DNA of 64,000 nucleotides. Origin: Stomoxys calcitrans. Lineage: Eukaryota; Arthropoda; Insecta; Diptera; Muscidae. The position numbers and the translations under genes are program-made. Below, in pieces: positions 1 through 11,206 of this stretch. Each line of letters begins with the position of its first letter. Position 1 is the stretch's first letter. Below the pieces are notes generated by a model, which did no database searches, was not told the DNA's origin, and was given only the letters and a program-made list of their open reading frames with translations. The stretch spans positions 189,484,075 through 189,548,074 of the forward strand of contig NC_081552.1 of the NCBI RefSeq assembly GCF_963082655.1, in the 5' to 3' direction.

Positions 1-365
1 CAGATGAGCTAATGCATATGCCTTATCAGCGTGTCGCCTCCGGTCTTAAATAGTTCAGCGGGTAACCCGACGGCTCCTGCTGTCTTGTTGATCTTCAGTC
101 GGTCAACATTCTATACCTTCATCATTGATGGGTTCTGCGATATCCTCTTCGCCGCCATCGTCGGACACTAGCAGATGGGTAAAGTGTTCTTTTCATATCT
201 TCAGCATGCTATCTGTGTTAGTTATCAGATTTCCTTCTTTGTCTCTGCAGAAGGATGTGCCTGCACCAAAACTATCCGTTTGATATTTAATTCTTTGGTA
301 GAATTTCCGGACTTCATTCTGACTCCTGTACATCTCAATTCGCTCACACATTTAAAATATACCAT
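1..365 (-). mobile_element. LINE fragment, family D (reverse transcriptase N-terminal part)
   Basis: Read on the minus strand, this piece encodes degenerate retrotransposon protein: an MYRSQNEVRKFYQ-like stretch, then DKEGNL, then AGAVGLPAELFK, a form of the A-G-x-D-G-L/I-P-x-E-L motif found at the start of reverse transcriptase in many insect non-LTR elements. Stops and frame breaks interrupt it, and it runs off the left edge of the window. The same family recurs near 45.74, 46.75 and 58.1 kb. It resembles RTE/CR1-type elements, but I cannot fix the clade by eye. Confidence 0.7.
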
Positions 366-457
366 ATAAAAACGCTAAACTTCGCCAAAACATAAGTTAA
401 ACAACTAGAATCCTTCTGAAAAAAGTCATTTTTGCAGACAAGAGCAAGTTTAATCTT

Positions 458-1103
458 TTTTATATCACCATAAGATGGGTCGTCTTGACATGTCCGTCCG
501 CCCGTCTGTGGAAATCACAATAGCATTCGAACGCGTAGAGCTAGTTGCACAAAATTTTGCGGATATACTGTTTACTGATATAGGTCACTGGGGATTGCAA
601 ATGGGCCACATTGGTTCAGATTTGGATATAGGTCCCATAAAAAGTGGTCCTTGAATTTTTGAGCTCTTAGAAACTGCAATTATTAACCGATTGGTCTGAT
701 TGGCTTTTCGTAGCGACTTCCAACAATCGTGCCAAATATGGTTTGTATCATCCTATAACCTGATATAGCTCCCATACAAACCGATCTTCCAATTTGACAT
801 CTTCAGCTTTTAAAAGCAGCAGTTGTTATCCGGTTGAGATGACATTTTGCACGTAGGGTTCTGTTAAGACTTCCAACAACCGTCACAAGTATTGTCTAAA
901 TTGGTGTATAATCTGATACATCTCCTATATATAACACGATCTCCTGACATATCAAGCCCCTGAAAGCCTCCATTTTTGTGCTGTTACGACTTCTAACAAC
1001 TGTGTCACGTACTGTTCAAATCCTTTGTGTAAACTTTTAGCAGAATCCATGGTGGTGGGTTCCCAAGATGCTGCCCGGCCGAACGCTTTTGTTTTGTAAT
1101 GGA
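458..1103 (+). repeat. Dispersed 'ATACCC' repeat, short copy (copy 1)
   Basis: The copy begins near a TATCACCATAAGATGGG start and a GTCCGTCCGCCCGTCTG block. It carries diverged ~150-bp monomers (CTGATATAGCTCCCATACAA type) and ends at the family's characteristic GGTGGTGGGTTCCC plus CCCGGCCGAACGCTTTTG terminus. It is non-coding. The family is described at the longer copies (22392, 28981 and 39955). Confidence 0.7.
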
Positions 1104-1289
1104 AAAGTCATTGTGTACAGAAAATCCAAAACAGAACATGAAGAACGAAACATAGTGGCTACGGTAAACATGGCGGAGATGGTTTAATGGTTTGGAAATG
1201 TTTGGCTGTTTCAGGAAATAATAAATGGAGTAATGGTCCATAAATGCTATGTCGAAATTTTAAAAATAATTGTAAATGATAGCCTTCTA

Positions 1290-1470
1290 GTTCCTTTTGT
1301 TGAACCATTCAGATCGCTTTAAAAAGCCCCACAACTTGCGAAGGTTCACATCCGCTGAATCAGACCAATTCTCAATGAAATGAAAACCTAAATTGGAACT
1401 CCTTCTGACTGCCAGAGCGGGTCATACAAACATAACAGATGTTCAATAGCCTCTCTTCTTAAAATGCCTA
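1290..1470 (-). mobile_element. LINE fragment, family B (3' coding end)
   Basis: It matches, with many changes, the minus-strand family B copy at 26.3-26.45 kb: shared blocks are CCAACAACTTGCGAA-like and GGAACTCCTTCTGACTGCCAG. It is short and degenerate and has no usable frame. Confidence 0.6.
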
Positions 1471-1489
1471 GCCATTTGCATTAGACATG

Positions 1490-1985
1490 CATCGGGAAAA
1501 TGCAAGCGTTTTGTTGTACCCGAGAGTAAATCCTTGAAGCTAGTTTTAAAGGGCATTGGAATTCCATTAAGAGATATAGTTAAATATTTGGGTATATGGT
1601 TTAACAAACTTTTTTAAATTTATTGTACACGCAAGAAAGGTCCGAAATAAGGCCCAGGGAATTTTCGCATCTTTTCAAAAAAATTTTTGTAACAAATCAT
1701 GTCATGGAGGAGCTTGAGATTTTTGAGCGGAAAATTTTGAGACCTTGCATTGGAAAGAATTTTAAACGCAAGAACAGAAGATATTCGCATAATTTTATTT
1801 ATTTTAATTCCAAGGTGAAGCAGCTTTCTTCCAAGTCTGCGATATTTTGGAAAAAATTCAATTTAAGATTAAGGCTTCATGAGAATTCTCATATGATTGA
1901 AGTTGGTCTAATACCCTTGGGATTTATTAACGAGCCTGAGTCGGGTATTATCGCTTTTTACGAGAAGGCACTAGCCGGCGCCCAA
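1490..1985 (+). mobile_element. LINE fragment (RT thumb and C-terminal region), diverged
   Basis: Translation gives a VKYLGIW motif, typical of the segment after the non-LTR RT catalytic core. After a frame break comes a 120-residue frame with EELEIFERKILRPCIG, which resembles the C-terminal region after the RT domain of insect LINEs. A family A piece abuts it near 1985. I infer a dead element and not a host gene, because the frame has no start context and only retrotransposon-like motifs. Confidence 0.55.
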
Positions 1986-3209
1986 CATCAGAGCGATGAG
2001 GATCACGCCCACTAGGTCACTGGGGACTATTCTGGATATCCGACTCATTGACATACAGACTAAGTGTGAGGCAGCCATTGCGGCTATGAGACTTAAGGCG
2101 ATGGGAGAATGGATTGAGGATGGGAGCAGCTCATACCATCGCGGTATAATCGAGGCGACGATAGGAAACCTGGAAGGAAAGGAAGAGGTTTCCGATCGGA
2201 TACCTGAGATGAACCATGAAGTCGAGTACGAGGCATTGCTGCCATCGGCACAGTCTTGGATTGACCGAACCTTAGTATTGCCATCTGGAAAATCATTTTA
2301 CACGGATGGATCAAAGCTAGGGGACAGAGTAGGCATATGAGGGTCTACATTGAGAACCCAGATACTGAGTTTTGTTTTAGACTGCCTGATCCGGGCGATT
2401 ACGGAATGCGTGAAATGGTGTGGTTTTACGCGAGGACGTCGAGTGTGAGCATATTTACCGACAGTAAAATTGCCATAAGGGCAATAACAACCAGGACGGT
2501 AAAGTCACGAACAGTCTTGCAGTGTAAGAAGGTGATTAATGCCTTCTCTGAGGATGGCAAAATCCGCCTCGTTTGGGTGCCAGGTCATAACAGAGTAAGG
2601 GGGAATGAAAGGGCGGACGATTTGGCGGTGAAGGCCAGAGGACTGCCGTCAATAAACTTGGTTAACCCGAAACCTTTCGGGTCGACGCAGTCCGAGTTAG
2701 GGGGGTGGGCGACGAATGCGCATGCAACATTGTGGAACAGCGCAACGGTCGGTAGGACAGCGAAAATCCTATGGGGGGATCAAGATCGTGAGAAGACGAG
2801 GCTATTACTGAAAGGAAGTAATAAGAAGGTCAGTATAGCTATTGGTATCATGAAGGGATACATGGGACTACGAGCTCACTTATGTAAAATCGGTGCGGCA
2901 AGTGATGGCATGTGTAGGGCATGCGGAGAAGATGATGAGACGTTGGAGCATTTCCTTTGTCATTGCCCGGCTTTTGCGTCTACCATATACCGGCACTTAG
3001 GAGAAATGAACCAACTTATGGGAGTGACATGGAAAACAATTATGAATTTTGTAAGTAGCACGGAATTCTTAACTTCGATTTTCTTTTTTGAGGTTATTTT
3101 TTAGTATATAGAGCGCACAACAAGTCGATTATTGGCTTAGGTGTATGTCCACACTGGCATGGGGCGGATTAATATCTACACCCTCTTTTCAACCTAACCT
3201 AACCTTTTA
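1985..3209 (+). mobile_element. LINE family A, 3' half with RNase H domain
   Basis: This is the 3' portion of an RNase H-bearing non-LTR retrotransposon (I/LOA-like by architecture; jockey-type elements lack RNase H). Two overlapping frames meet at about 2337, a frameshift. Visible are TRSLGTILDIRLIDIQ from the RT C-terminus, FYTDGSKLGD (first RNase H aspartate), IFTDSKIAIRAI, VWVPGHNRVRGNERADDL (RNase H histidine and last aspartate), and a terminal zinc-finger-like CRACGEDDETLEHFLCHC. The 3' end is followed by AACCTAACCTAACC, a TTAGG-type tail. Frame breaks make it non-functional. Other copies are at 27272-28980, 34288-38520 and 50447-50942. Confidence 0.85.
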
Positions 3210-3690
3210 GTTATTTGTTATATTATTTTATTATCTTAGTTTTCAGTTCAAACCCTAGATTAAGAATTTTCTATTAAATGTAGTAGCCTTGGGAGCAGAG
3301 ACGCCGATAACGCATGTCATGTATCCATCTACACTTAACCATTTATACTAAAGCAAGGAGTTGAATTAATTTTCTATGTTATTACGATAATGAATTATAG
3401 TCATAAACTTAACTTAGTCTCTCTTCTTCGGACTTGTTGTTGTTGCAACCTTACGTCTGTCAGTATATTTTCCAATCAGACAGTGGTCTGTCATGACTGA
3501 CACACAGCCCTTTTCTGGATAACAATTCCTTGGGAGTTTTTCTCTACTCCCTTTCCTTTATTCTCAACGAACTTCGAAAAAGGGAAACATATCCCAGAGA
3601 AGAAAGTAGTTATTTTGAATCCAAATTAAAGGGAGAATGAGATGATAACATTTGGGAAAAATTCCCCAAACAAATGGAAGTGTGTTGAAA
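3210..3690. other. Mostly unassigned AT-rich spacer with a LINE B scrap
   Basis: About 3440-3510 resembles the minus-strand family B segment with TCTGTCAG...TTTTCC...CAGACAGTGG...CTGTCATGACTG blocks, also seen at 26.5 kb. The rest shows no gene, RNA or recognisable repeat. Confidence 0.4.
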
Positions 3691-4555
3691 AGAAAGAAGT
3701 GAAACGGCAATAAGTTGGGCCGGGCCCTAAAGCAGCTATATCGAAATATGGTCCGATTTGGACTAAATTCGGCACGGACATTGAGTTGTCTAATAAAAAT
3801 AAGTTCAATATTGTTTTTTTTTTTTTTGGCAGCTATATCCAAATATAGACCGATCTGAACCATATAGGACACGGATGTCGAAAAGCCTAACAGAAGTCAC
3901 TGTGTCAAATTTCAGCGAAATCGGATAATAAATAAATCGAGAGATCGGTCTATATGGCAGCTATATCCAAATCTGGATCGATCTGGGCCAAATTGAAAAA
4001 AAGATGTAAAAGGGCTCAACACAACTCACTGTCCTAAACTTCAGCGAAATCGGACAATAAATGCGTCTTTAATGGCCGAAGACGTTAAATAAAATCGGCA
4101 GATCGATCTTTTTGGGGTTTATATCAAGATATAATCGGATATAGCCCATATTGGCAGCTGTATCCAAATTTGGACCGATCTTTCTACGAAATCGGACAAT
4201 GAATGCGTCTTTAATGGGCCTAAGACCTTAAATCGAGAGATCGGTCTATACAGCAGCCATATGCAAATCTGGGCAAAATTGAAAAAGTATACCGACCGGC
4301 CTTACACTACTCACTGTCTCAAATTTCAGCAAAATCGAATAATGAATATGGCTTTTGTGGGCTTAATACCTAAAATCGGCAAATCGGTCTTTATGGGGTT
4401 TATATCCGATATAGCCCATATTCAAACTTAACCTGCCTATGGAGATAGAAAGAACTTGCGCAAAGTTTCAGCTCAATATCTTCATTTTTAAAGAGCGCAG
4501 CGTGATTTCAAGAGACAGACGGACCGAAATTGCTAGAAATGGCTAGGTTCAGCCA
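3690..4555 (-). repeat. Dispersed 'ATACCC' repeat (copy 2)
   Basis: The left side has a decayed GGCCGGGCC terminus. The body consists of diverged monomers with GGTCTATATGGCAGCTATATCC, CAAATTTCAGCGAAATCGGA and ATGGGGTTTATATC blocks. It ends near an AGACAGACGGACCGAAATTG block, the usual position of the CCGTCCGTCTG segment. A 13-T tract interrupts the first monomer near 3815. It is non-coding. Confidence 0.75.
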
Positions 4556-4984
4556 CCTGAACTCTTTTTGGTAAATAAATACTCCAACGTGCAGGATGTG
4601 TCTCCCGCATACAAACAGTGACAACATATTCAAGTGTCAACCAAATCACTTTGGAAGCATATGATTTTAGCCAACGATTGTTCGATGAAGACAGAAAGTT
4701 GTTGTCACAACACAGAAATCGCGTGACAACTGTAGGCAACAACTGTAGAGCAAACATTAAAAAAACAACTCTAAACAAGTTCGATAAATTTTTTAACAAC
4801 TTTAATAAATTCTTTCTATTTATTTTTCCATTTTATGTTTTATATTCCAAAAAATTGAAGCAAAATATCTGTTTTGGAAAACTCGAAATTTCTTCTCTCA
4901 AATATTCGGTCTCCCTATTAATTCGGAAACGGAGGATTTAATTCGAGGGAACAATTAATTCCCTGGGAGTTTATTTCCAGGTAG
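4556..4984. other. No recognisable feature
   Basis: This is AT-rich sequence. Short frames on both strands look like chance. I see no repeat family or RNA gene here. Confidence 0.4.
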
Positions 4985-5404
4985 TTGGTTTCAGAATTGG
5001 GCTGACAATGACTGAGCCGTCTGTTCTAGCCAGCATCAGCAAAGCGGTATACATCTTTAAGTCTAGATTAGGCCACAAACTTTGAAATGTTTACAACCCC
5101 CTTCTGTGACCATCTATCAATAACTGCCCTTTGGGCCTAAGCTTGAAGGTATTGTTAGAGGCATACCCAAAGATTCCAGTTACTCTGGAATATGTAAAGT
5201 ATTACCTAGTCTCGCAAGCTCGTCTGCTCTACAGCTCCCTAGGATATCTCTATGGCCCGCCACCCTGAACAATAAAATTTTGAACTGTTCAGCAATGATC
5301 TGCGACATTCGAGTGCGATTTTTGAATTCAGGAATATGTTATCCAAAGATTTAATGGCTGCCTGATTGTCTTAGACGGTTTTTAGGACTAGGATCGTACT
5401 TGTC
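4985..5404 (-). mobile_element. LINE fragment, family B (RNase H region)
   Basis: The minus strand resembles the RNase H to 3' region of family B: the blocks TGACTGAGCCGTCTGTTCTAG, TCTAGATTAGGCC and CCATCTATCA also occur at 26.55-26.67 kb. Frames are broken. It is joined directly to the repeat starting at 5405. Confidence 0.65.
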
Positions 5405-7310
5405 ATGGATATTGAAAGTCATAACACAAGTCATTGTTCCAAATTTCAGCCAAATCGAATAAAAATTGAGGCTTCTAAAGGCTCAAGACGCCAAATACGG
5501 GGATCAATTTATATGGGGGCTATATCTGTATACAAATCGATTCGGATCATACTTGGCATAGATGTTGGAAGTCATAACACAAGTCTTTGCTTCACAGTTA
5601 AGCAAAATCGATTGAAAATTAAGGTATCTAAAAGCTCAAGAAGTCAAATCCGGGGATCGGTATATATGGGGGTTTTATCAGTTTATATACCGACTAGAAT
5701 CGTATTTGGCATGCATGTTGAAAGTCAAAACACAAATTTTTGCCAATTTTTTGTTCCAAATTTTTGCCAAATTGGATGAAAATTAAGGCTTCTTAGGGCT
5801 CAAGAAGTAAAATCCGAGGATCGGTTTATATGGGGGTTATTCGGATCATACTTGGCATGAATGTTGAAGGTCATAACAGAAGTCATTGTTACAAATTTCA
5901 GCCAAATCGGATTAATATTGGGCATCTAAGTGCTCAAGAAGTTAAATCTGGGGATCAGTTTATATGGGGGCTATATCAGTTTATAAAATGATTTGGGTCA
6001 TACTTGGCATGGATGTTGGAAGTCATAACTCAAGTGTTTGTTCAAAATTTCAGCCAAATCTGATGAAAACTGAGGCTTTTAGGGGCTCAAGAAGTCAAAT
6101 CCGGTGATCGGTTTATATGGAAGCTATATCTTTTTTAGGACCAATTCGAATCATACTTGGCATGGCTCGTGAAAGTTATAACACAACTCTTTGTTCCAAA
6201 TTTCTGCCAAATCGTATGAAAATTGAGGCTTTTAGGAGCTCAAGAGGTCAAAAACCGGTGATTAGTTTATATGGGGGCTATGTCTGTTTATAGACCGATT
6301 CGGATAATACTTGGCATGGATGCTGGAAGTTAATCAAAAGTCTTTGTTCTAAAGTTCAGCCAAATCAGATGAAAATTAAGGCTTCTGGGGGCTCAAGAAG
6401 TCAAATCCGGGGATCGGTTTATATGGGGGTTATTCGGATCATACTTGGCATGAATGTTGAAGGTCATAACACAAGCCATTGTTACAAGTTTCAGCCAAAT
6501 CGGATTAATATTGGGCATCTAAGTGCTCAAGAAGTTAAATCTGGGGATCAGTTTATATGGGGGCTATATCAGTTTATAAAATGATTTGGGTCATACTTGG
6601 CATGGATGTTGGAAGTCATAACTCAAGTGTTTGTTCAAAATTTCAGCCAAATCTGATGAAAACTGAGGCTTTTAGGGGCTCAAGAAGTCAAATCCGGTGA
6701 TCGGTTTATATGGAAGCTATATCTTTTTTAGGACCAATTCGAATCATATTTGGCATGGCTCGTGGAAGTTATAACACAACTCTTTGTTTCAAATTTCTGC
6801 CAAATCGTATGAAAATTGAGGCTTTTAGGAGCTCAAGAGGTCAAAAACCGGTGATTAGTTTATATGGGTGCTATGTCTGTTTATAGACCGATTCGGATAA
6901 TACTTGGCATGGATGCTGGAAGTTAATCAGAAGTCTTTGTTCTAAAGTTCAGCCAAATCAGATGAAAATTAAGGCTTCTAGGGGCTCAAGAAGTCAAATC
7001 CCGGGATCGGTTTATATGGGGGCTATATCAAAATCTGAACCGATGTGACCCATTTCTAATCCCCAACGACCTACATTAACAAGAAGTATCTGTACAAAAT
7101 TTCAGCCGGCTAGCTTTACGCATTCCACCGCTGTCGTGATTTCGACAGAGGGATGGACGGACGGACAAGGCTAGATCGACTCAGAATGTCGAGAGGATCC
7201 AGAATATTTATACTTTACGGGGTCACAGATCAATATTTCGAGGTGTTACTAATAGTGTTAACTGGAATAGTATACCCCCATCTTATGGTGATGGGTATAA
7301 AAATAGGAAA
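5405..7310 (-). repeat. Dispersed 'ATACCC' repeat with internal 593-bp tandem duplication (copy 3)
   Basis: It is made of head-to-tail monomers of about 148-155 bp (GGTTTATATGGGGGCTATATC, then TACTTGGCATGGATGTTGGAAG, then AAATTTCAGCCAAATCG). It ends at 7310 with the family terminus ATACCCCCATCTTATGGTGATGGGTAT-type sequence. A block of about 593 bp (roughly 5827-6419) is repeated almost unchanged at 6420-7012. Open frames such as 5405-5779 only reflect the monomers and are not genes. Confidence 0.85.
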
Positions 7311-7393
7311 ATCATTTTCACAAATCTTTCCAGGTATAACCAAATTTGAATGGTATGGCAAAAGATCATAATCTTATTTTAAACTTCACCATA

Positions 7394-7900
7394 CACTCAT
7401 AGAAATTTGTTAGTAGAAACAGCAAAAAAATTTTGCTGAAAAGCAGAAAGTCTGTTGAAAATGGGACAGCAGTAATTTGTTGCAAACACAGCAAACATTT
7501 TCTGCTGTTTTCAAATTTTGAAAAAGTTAAAAAAAGCTTAAAAATGTCGTAAATATTTCAACAAATTTTATATACCTCCTTGTTTTTCAACTTTACAATC
7601 ATACAACTTGAATTTTTTTAAACTTTTGTACAAATTGCTTATTTTTTATCGAATTTTAATAACGGCAGGCAAAATTACTACTACTATTATACTTAGGCTT
7701 TAAAACAAAAAAACTACAGGTAAAATTAGCAAAGTTTTTTTTTTTTTTAATAAATAGCAAATACCTCATTTTTTGTTTAAAAGTTCATCAATTTTAAATG
7801 GATTTATTCAAAAGTTTAAAATTTTTAATTAAATATCAGCAGACAGTGTGATATCAGCAGACAGTTTGTGCTGATACCAGCAGAGTAATTTTTCTGGGTG
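7394..7900. mobile_element. MITE with CACYCAKARAAA terminal repeats and TA duplication
   Basis: The left end reads CACTCATAGAAATTT and the right end is the reverse complement of CACCCAGAAAAATT, giving imperfect ~14-bp terminal inverted repeats. TA flanks both ends (7392-7393 and 7901-7902), and the bases outside rejoin into the 'ATACCC' start. The interior is rich in CAGCAGA/CAGCAAA words and codes for nothing. The superfamily is unknown; the TA target would fit Tc1/mariner or a related group. Confidence 0.6.
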
Positions 7901-8461
7901 TAGGATGGGGGTTTACTAATTTCTCCATTCCGTTGGTTACACATTGATATATTGATCTCAGACCCAACAAAGTAGTTAAATTCTTGATCGTCTTCTTATG
8001 CTTAGTGGATTAAGAAATGTCATTCCGTCCGTCTTGCGAAAGCTCGCAAACTCTCGAAGGAATAAAGCTGGGAACTTGAATTTTTGCACAAAACTTCCCA
8101 TTTGTGTAAGTCGGTTGGCATTGTAAATATCAAAACATGGACCGATATGCCATGTTTTGATATAGCTGCCTTATAATGAGATCTCGCATCTTGACTTCTT
8201 GAGCATCTTGAGGGAGCAATTCTTATTCGATTTGTCTGAAAATTTTGATAAGGTATTTGTTATGACTTTCAACAACTGCCAAGCATGGTTCCAAATCGGT
8301 AGATAAACTGATATAGTTCCCGATCGCCAGATTTGACTTCTTAAGCCTCTAGTGGGCACAATTCTTATCTGATTTTGGGTGAAGTATTGCGTGAGGTGTT
8401 TTGTTTTCGTGTCTAACAACAGTGCCAAGTATGGTCCCAACTGTTCTATAACCTGATATAA

Positions 8462-8875
8462 TGCAAACTTGCCCATGAACATTCTATTAAGGAACAGGGG
8501 CAAACTTTTCACAAATCAATGAGTGCTGTCGGATTCAATTTTAAGCTTAACGATAAGGGACCTCCTTGCCCATGAACATTCTATTAAGGAACAGGGGCAA
8601 ACTTTTCACAAATCAATGAGTGCTGTCGGATTCAATTTTAAGCTCAACGATAAGGGACCTCCTTTTTATAGCCGAGTCCGAACGGCGTGCCGCAGAGCGA
8701 CACCTCTTTGGGGAGAAGTTTTTACATGGCGAAGTACCTCACAAATGTCGCCAGCATTAGGAGGGGATAACCACCGCTGAACATTTTTTTTTTTGATGGT
8801 CTCGCCAGGATCCGAACCCAGGCGTTCAGCGTCATGGGCGGACATGCTGACCTCTGCGCTACGGTGGCCTCCATG
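8462..8875 (-). mobile_element. tRNA-derived SINE, full-length copy with tail duplication
   Basis: On the minus strand the head reads GTAGCGCAGAGGTCAGCATG (A-box-like), then GGTTCGGATCC (B-box), followed by the family body (GAGGTACTTCGCCATG, CGGCACGCCGTTCGGACTCG) and a tail ending GTTCATGGGCAAG. An 11-bp direct duplication, ACCTGATATAA, flanks it (8451-8461 and 8876-8886). A 97-bp tail segment occurs twice in tandem (8468-8564, 8565-8661) with about one difference. It sits inside an 'ATACCC' repeat. Confidence 0.85.
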
Positions 8876-9345
8876 ACCTGATATAACTGCTTTATAAACC
8901 GATGTTCAGATTTGACTTCTTGAGCCTCTAGAAGGTGTATGTAGCACTTGATTTGGCTGGATTATTGCACGAACATTTTTGCTACAACTTCCAATAGCCC
9001 TGCCAAGTGTGATTTAAATAGTTCCATAACCTGATATATGTGTAGGACACAAACCGATCACACGATTTGATTTGTTGAGCCTCTAAAAAAAGCAATCATT
9101 GTCCGATTTGGCTCAAATTATGCCCCTATAGTTTTGTTTCGAATTCTAAAATTTACGCTAAGTGTGATCTAAATCATTTCATAACTTCACATAGCTCCCA
9201 TATAAACCGCTAATCCGATTTGGCTTCTTTAGCCTATAGATGGCGCAATTGCCAACCGATTTGGATGAAATGTTGATGACTTCCAACAGCCTCGACAAGT
9301 ACGGTCCGAATCGGCCGAATCGGTTTGTTTAACTTCACAACAATA

Positions 9346-10479
9346 TAAAAGGTTTTTTGTGTCCACAAAAATTTTACTTCACCTGCTAGTTTTGAACTGA
9401 CTGACACCCATTTTAATAAAAAGTTTATTCCTATGTAATATACATGATATGTGCAGACATTCTTATAAAATTGTCTATGACGATATTAATTAATACGTTT
9501 TTAATTTTCTTTGTTATCCATTTCAGATAAATATTACCGCAGTTATCAGCGCTTATAGAAATTAAGATACTATTAGCCGAAAAAATTTGTTTGACGTACA
9601 TACCTACATACATATAAAACACACATATATACCCATATATATTATCCTATATCCCCTATCCACAATCATCAGAAGAGCAACGCAAAATAAAATTCATAAA
9701 AACCTATGAAAAAAAAGGAAAAAAAACCCAAAATTGCTTTTACGTAAGGGCTTTGAAAAAATAAATATTGCTGTACTCATCTGTAAACGCGGCCACCATA
9801 ATAGATTGTGAATTCGAAACAAAATAAAAAATTTTAATTAAAGTGAAAAATCTCCACGTTGAACAGCTTTTGTTTCGCATTTATCCTGATTCTATGTTTC
9901 CTTGAGCTCTCAGGCCACTGCCGTCGCCGTCGCCGTTGCCGCCTACTCCCCAACAACAAGTATCCTCAAACACGCAACCTTTACGTTGTGTGTGTGAGTG
10001 TGCGTTTGAATGTGAGCTGCGCGAATATACGAGTACACAAATCCATAAAGGCCGGCATACGACGGCACAACAATTGTTTGCAGTAACGCGTGCTTGTGTG
10101 TGTGTGTATTTACAAGGATATATAGAAATTGTGTGAATATATGTGGGGCTTAGTGTGTAAAACACAAGTTTTGTTTATGCTCTTCTCACTGATGTCGAAG
10201 TGAAAAGAGTGTATTTGAGTGATTCGATGTGTAGGTGTGTACTTGCGTGGGTCCGTTAGTATCCTCGCGTTAACAAAACAAACTTTGATGGTGGCTTTGG
10301 CAAACTCATATCCATCCACTCATCTATCCCATCACATAACATACCATTAATCAGGCCTAGCAACAAACAAACTAATAATCTAACGGAAAGTGTTGTTTCG
10401 CCGCCAGAAACAGCTTCAATTCAAACGTCTCGGGCAAAAGGCGAAGAAATTCAATTCATTGTTGTCGTGTTAAAATTCA
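9346..10479 (+). promoter_or_regulatory. Repeat-poor region upstream of the nemo start codon: presumed promoter and 5' leader
   Basis: This is the first stretch in the window free of recognisable mobile elements for more than 1 kb, and it ends at the Nemo start codon. It carries simple-sequence patches typical of fly leaders: GCCGTCGCCGTCGCC near 9920, and GT- and CA-rich words near 9985-10110 and 10230. Several short upstream ATG frames exist, such as ATG-TGA near 10010. I could not place a TATA box, initiator or transcription start with confidence. That it is promoter plus leader is inferred from position and lack of repeats. Confidence 0.45.
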
Positions 10480-10637
10480 ATGAGCGTTTCGATGTCTCTC
10501 GTACAAGGTGGAGCTGCTGGCGGTGCGCCACAAGGAGCTATACTTGCTGCTGCCGCACCTTATTATCAGCCACCGGCAGTACCGCAGGATGTGCAACCAG
10601 ATCGTCCCATTGGCTATGGTGCTTTCGGAGTAGTATG
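10480..10637 (+). CDS. nmo: Nemo (Nemo-like kinase, NLK) first coding exon
   Basis: Nemo is a proline-directed serine/threonine kinase (MAPK-related NLK family) acting in the Wnt/Wingless, Notch and planar-polarity pathways. The exon encodes 52 residues plus two bases of the next codon. It opens MSVSMSLVQGG, runs through an Ala/Gly-rich leader to AAAAPYYQPPAVPQDVQPD, then RPIGYGAFGVV-W, the beginning of the kinase domain with the G-x-G-x-F-G-x-V nucleotide-binding loop. NLK orthologues from fly to human share QDV-x-PDRPIGYGAFGVVW. The exon ends in phase 2 at ATG|GTGAGTAAAG, a strong donor. The ATG at 10480 has T at -3, a weak context; a second in-frame ATG at 10492 could also serve. The rest of the kinase lies beyond the window. 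Confidence 0.93.
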
Positions 10638-10844
10638 GTGAGTAAAGCAAGAAAGAAAGATACTTTTTTAAACATTTAACTTTAGACAATGGTGTACACA
10701 TATGTCAAACTGGAAAATATTTGGGAACCCTTTTTTCTGTTGTAATAGATATCTGTTATCCTATGCAGAATGGGAAATTTTGGTAATGCTCCAACTTAAA
10801 AATCAGACATGAAAATTTTTGGTAAAATTTTATATATAGACTAC
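10638..10844 (+). other. Unassigned start of the nemo intron
   Basis: This is AT-rich non-repetitive sequence directly after the donor. No motif stands out. Confidence 0.4.
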
Positions 10845-11135
10845 ACAGAAAAAAAAATTAAAATCGGTTTCAATCACGAATTCAATTGATCCAATTAACT
10901 TTTTAATTGAAACTGCTGAAACTGAAATGATAATATGAATCACAGTCTTTGAAAAAGTGATTGAAAAAATGTTCAATTAAATAAATTGCACATTCAATTA
11001 AATAAATTGCACACTCAATTAAATAAATTGCACATCAAATTATTTAATTGATCCAATTACAAAATTGGTTGACATTTTTCATTAATTTTTTAATTGATCC
11101 AATCAAAAAATTAATTAAATAGGCAAATGCGTTTT
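10845..11135. repeat. AT-rich palindromic patch with a 21-bp tandem repeat
   Basis: CAATTAAATAAATTGCACA occurs three times head to tail at about 10975-11036 (period about 21). Flanking parts carry many complementary TTCAATTGATCCAATTAA / TTAATTGATCCAATC words, so the patch can fold on itself. It could be a small MITE, but clean terminal repeats were not found. Confidence 0.5.
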
Positions 11136-11206
11136 TTTGAGAAAAGTGATCTGTATAGGCGAACACTCGATTTCGATGCAATTTGACACACATACAGTTG
11201 CGGTCA

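Larger units (their letters stand above)
7375..9345 (+). repeat. Dispersed 'ATACCC' repeat, interrupted by a MITE and a SINE (copy 4)
   Basis: A decayed start (TTTAAACTTCACCATA) is separated by a MITE from its continuation TAGGATGGGGGTTTACTAA. Then follow the usual TTCTTGATCGTC and TCCGTCCGTCTTGCGAAAGC blocks and monomers of the CTGATATAGCTCCCATATAAACCG type. A SINE is inserted at 8462-8875. The 3' terminus is missing or too decayed to place. Confidence 0.75.

Noticed and set aside
10467..10701. Open frames overlapping the nemo exon in other frames on both strands.
   Set aside because: They are shadows: the frame starting at 10480 gives an unmistakable NLK N-terminus and ends at a consensus donor.
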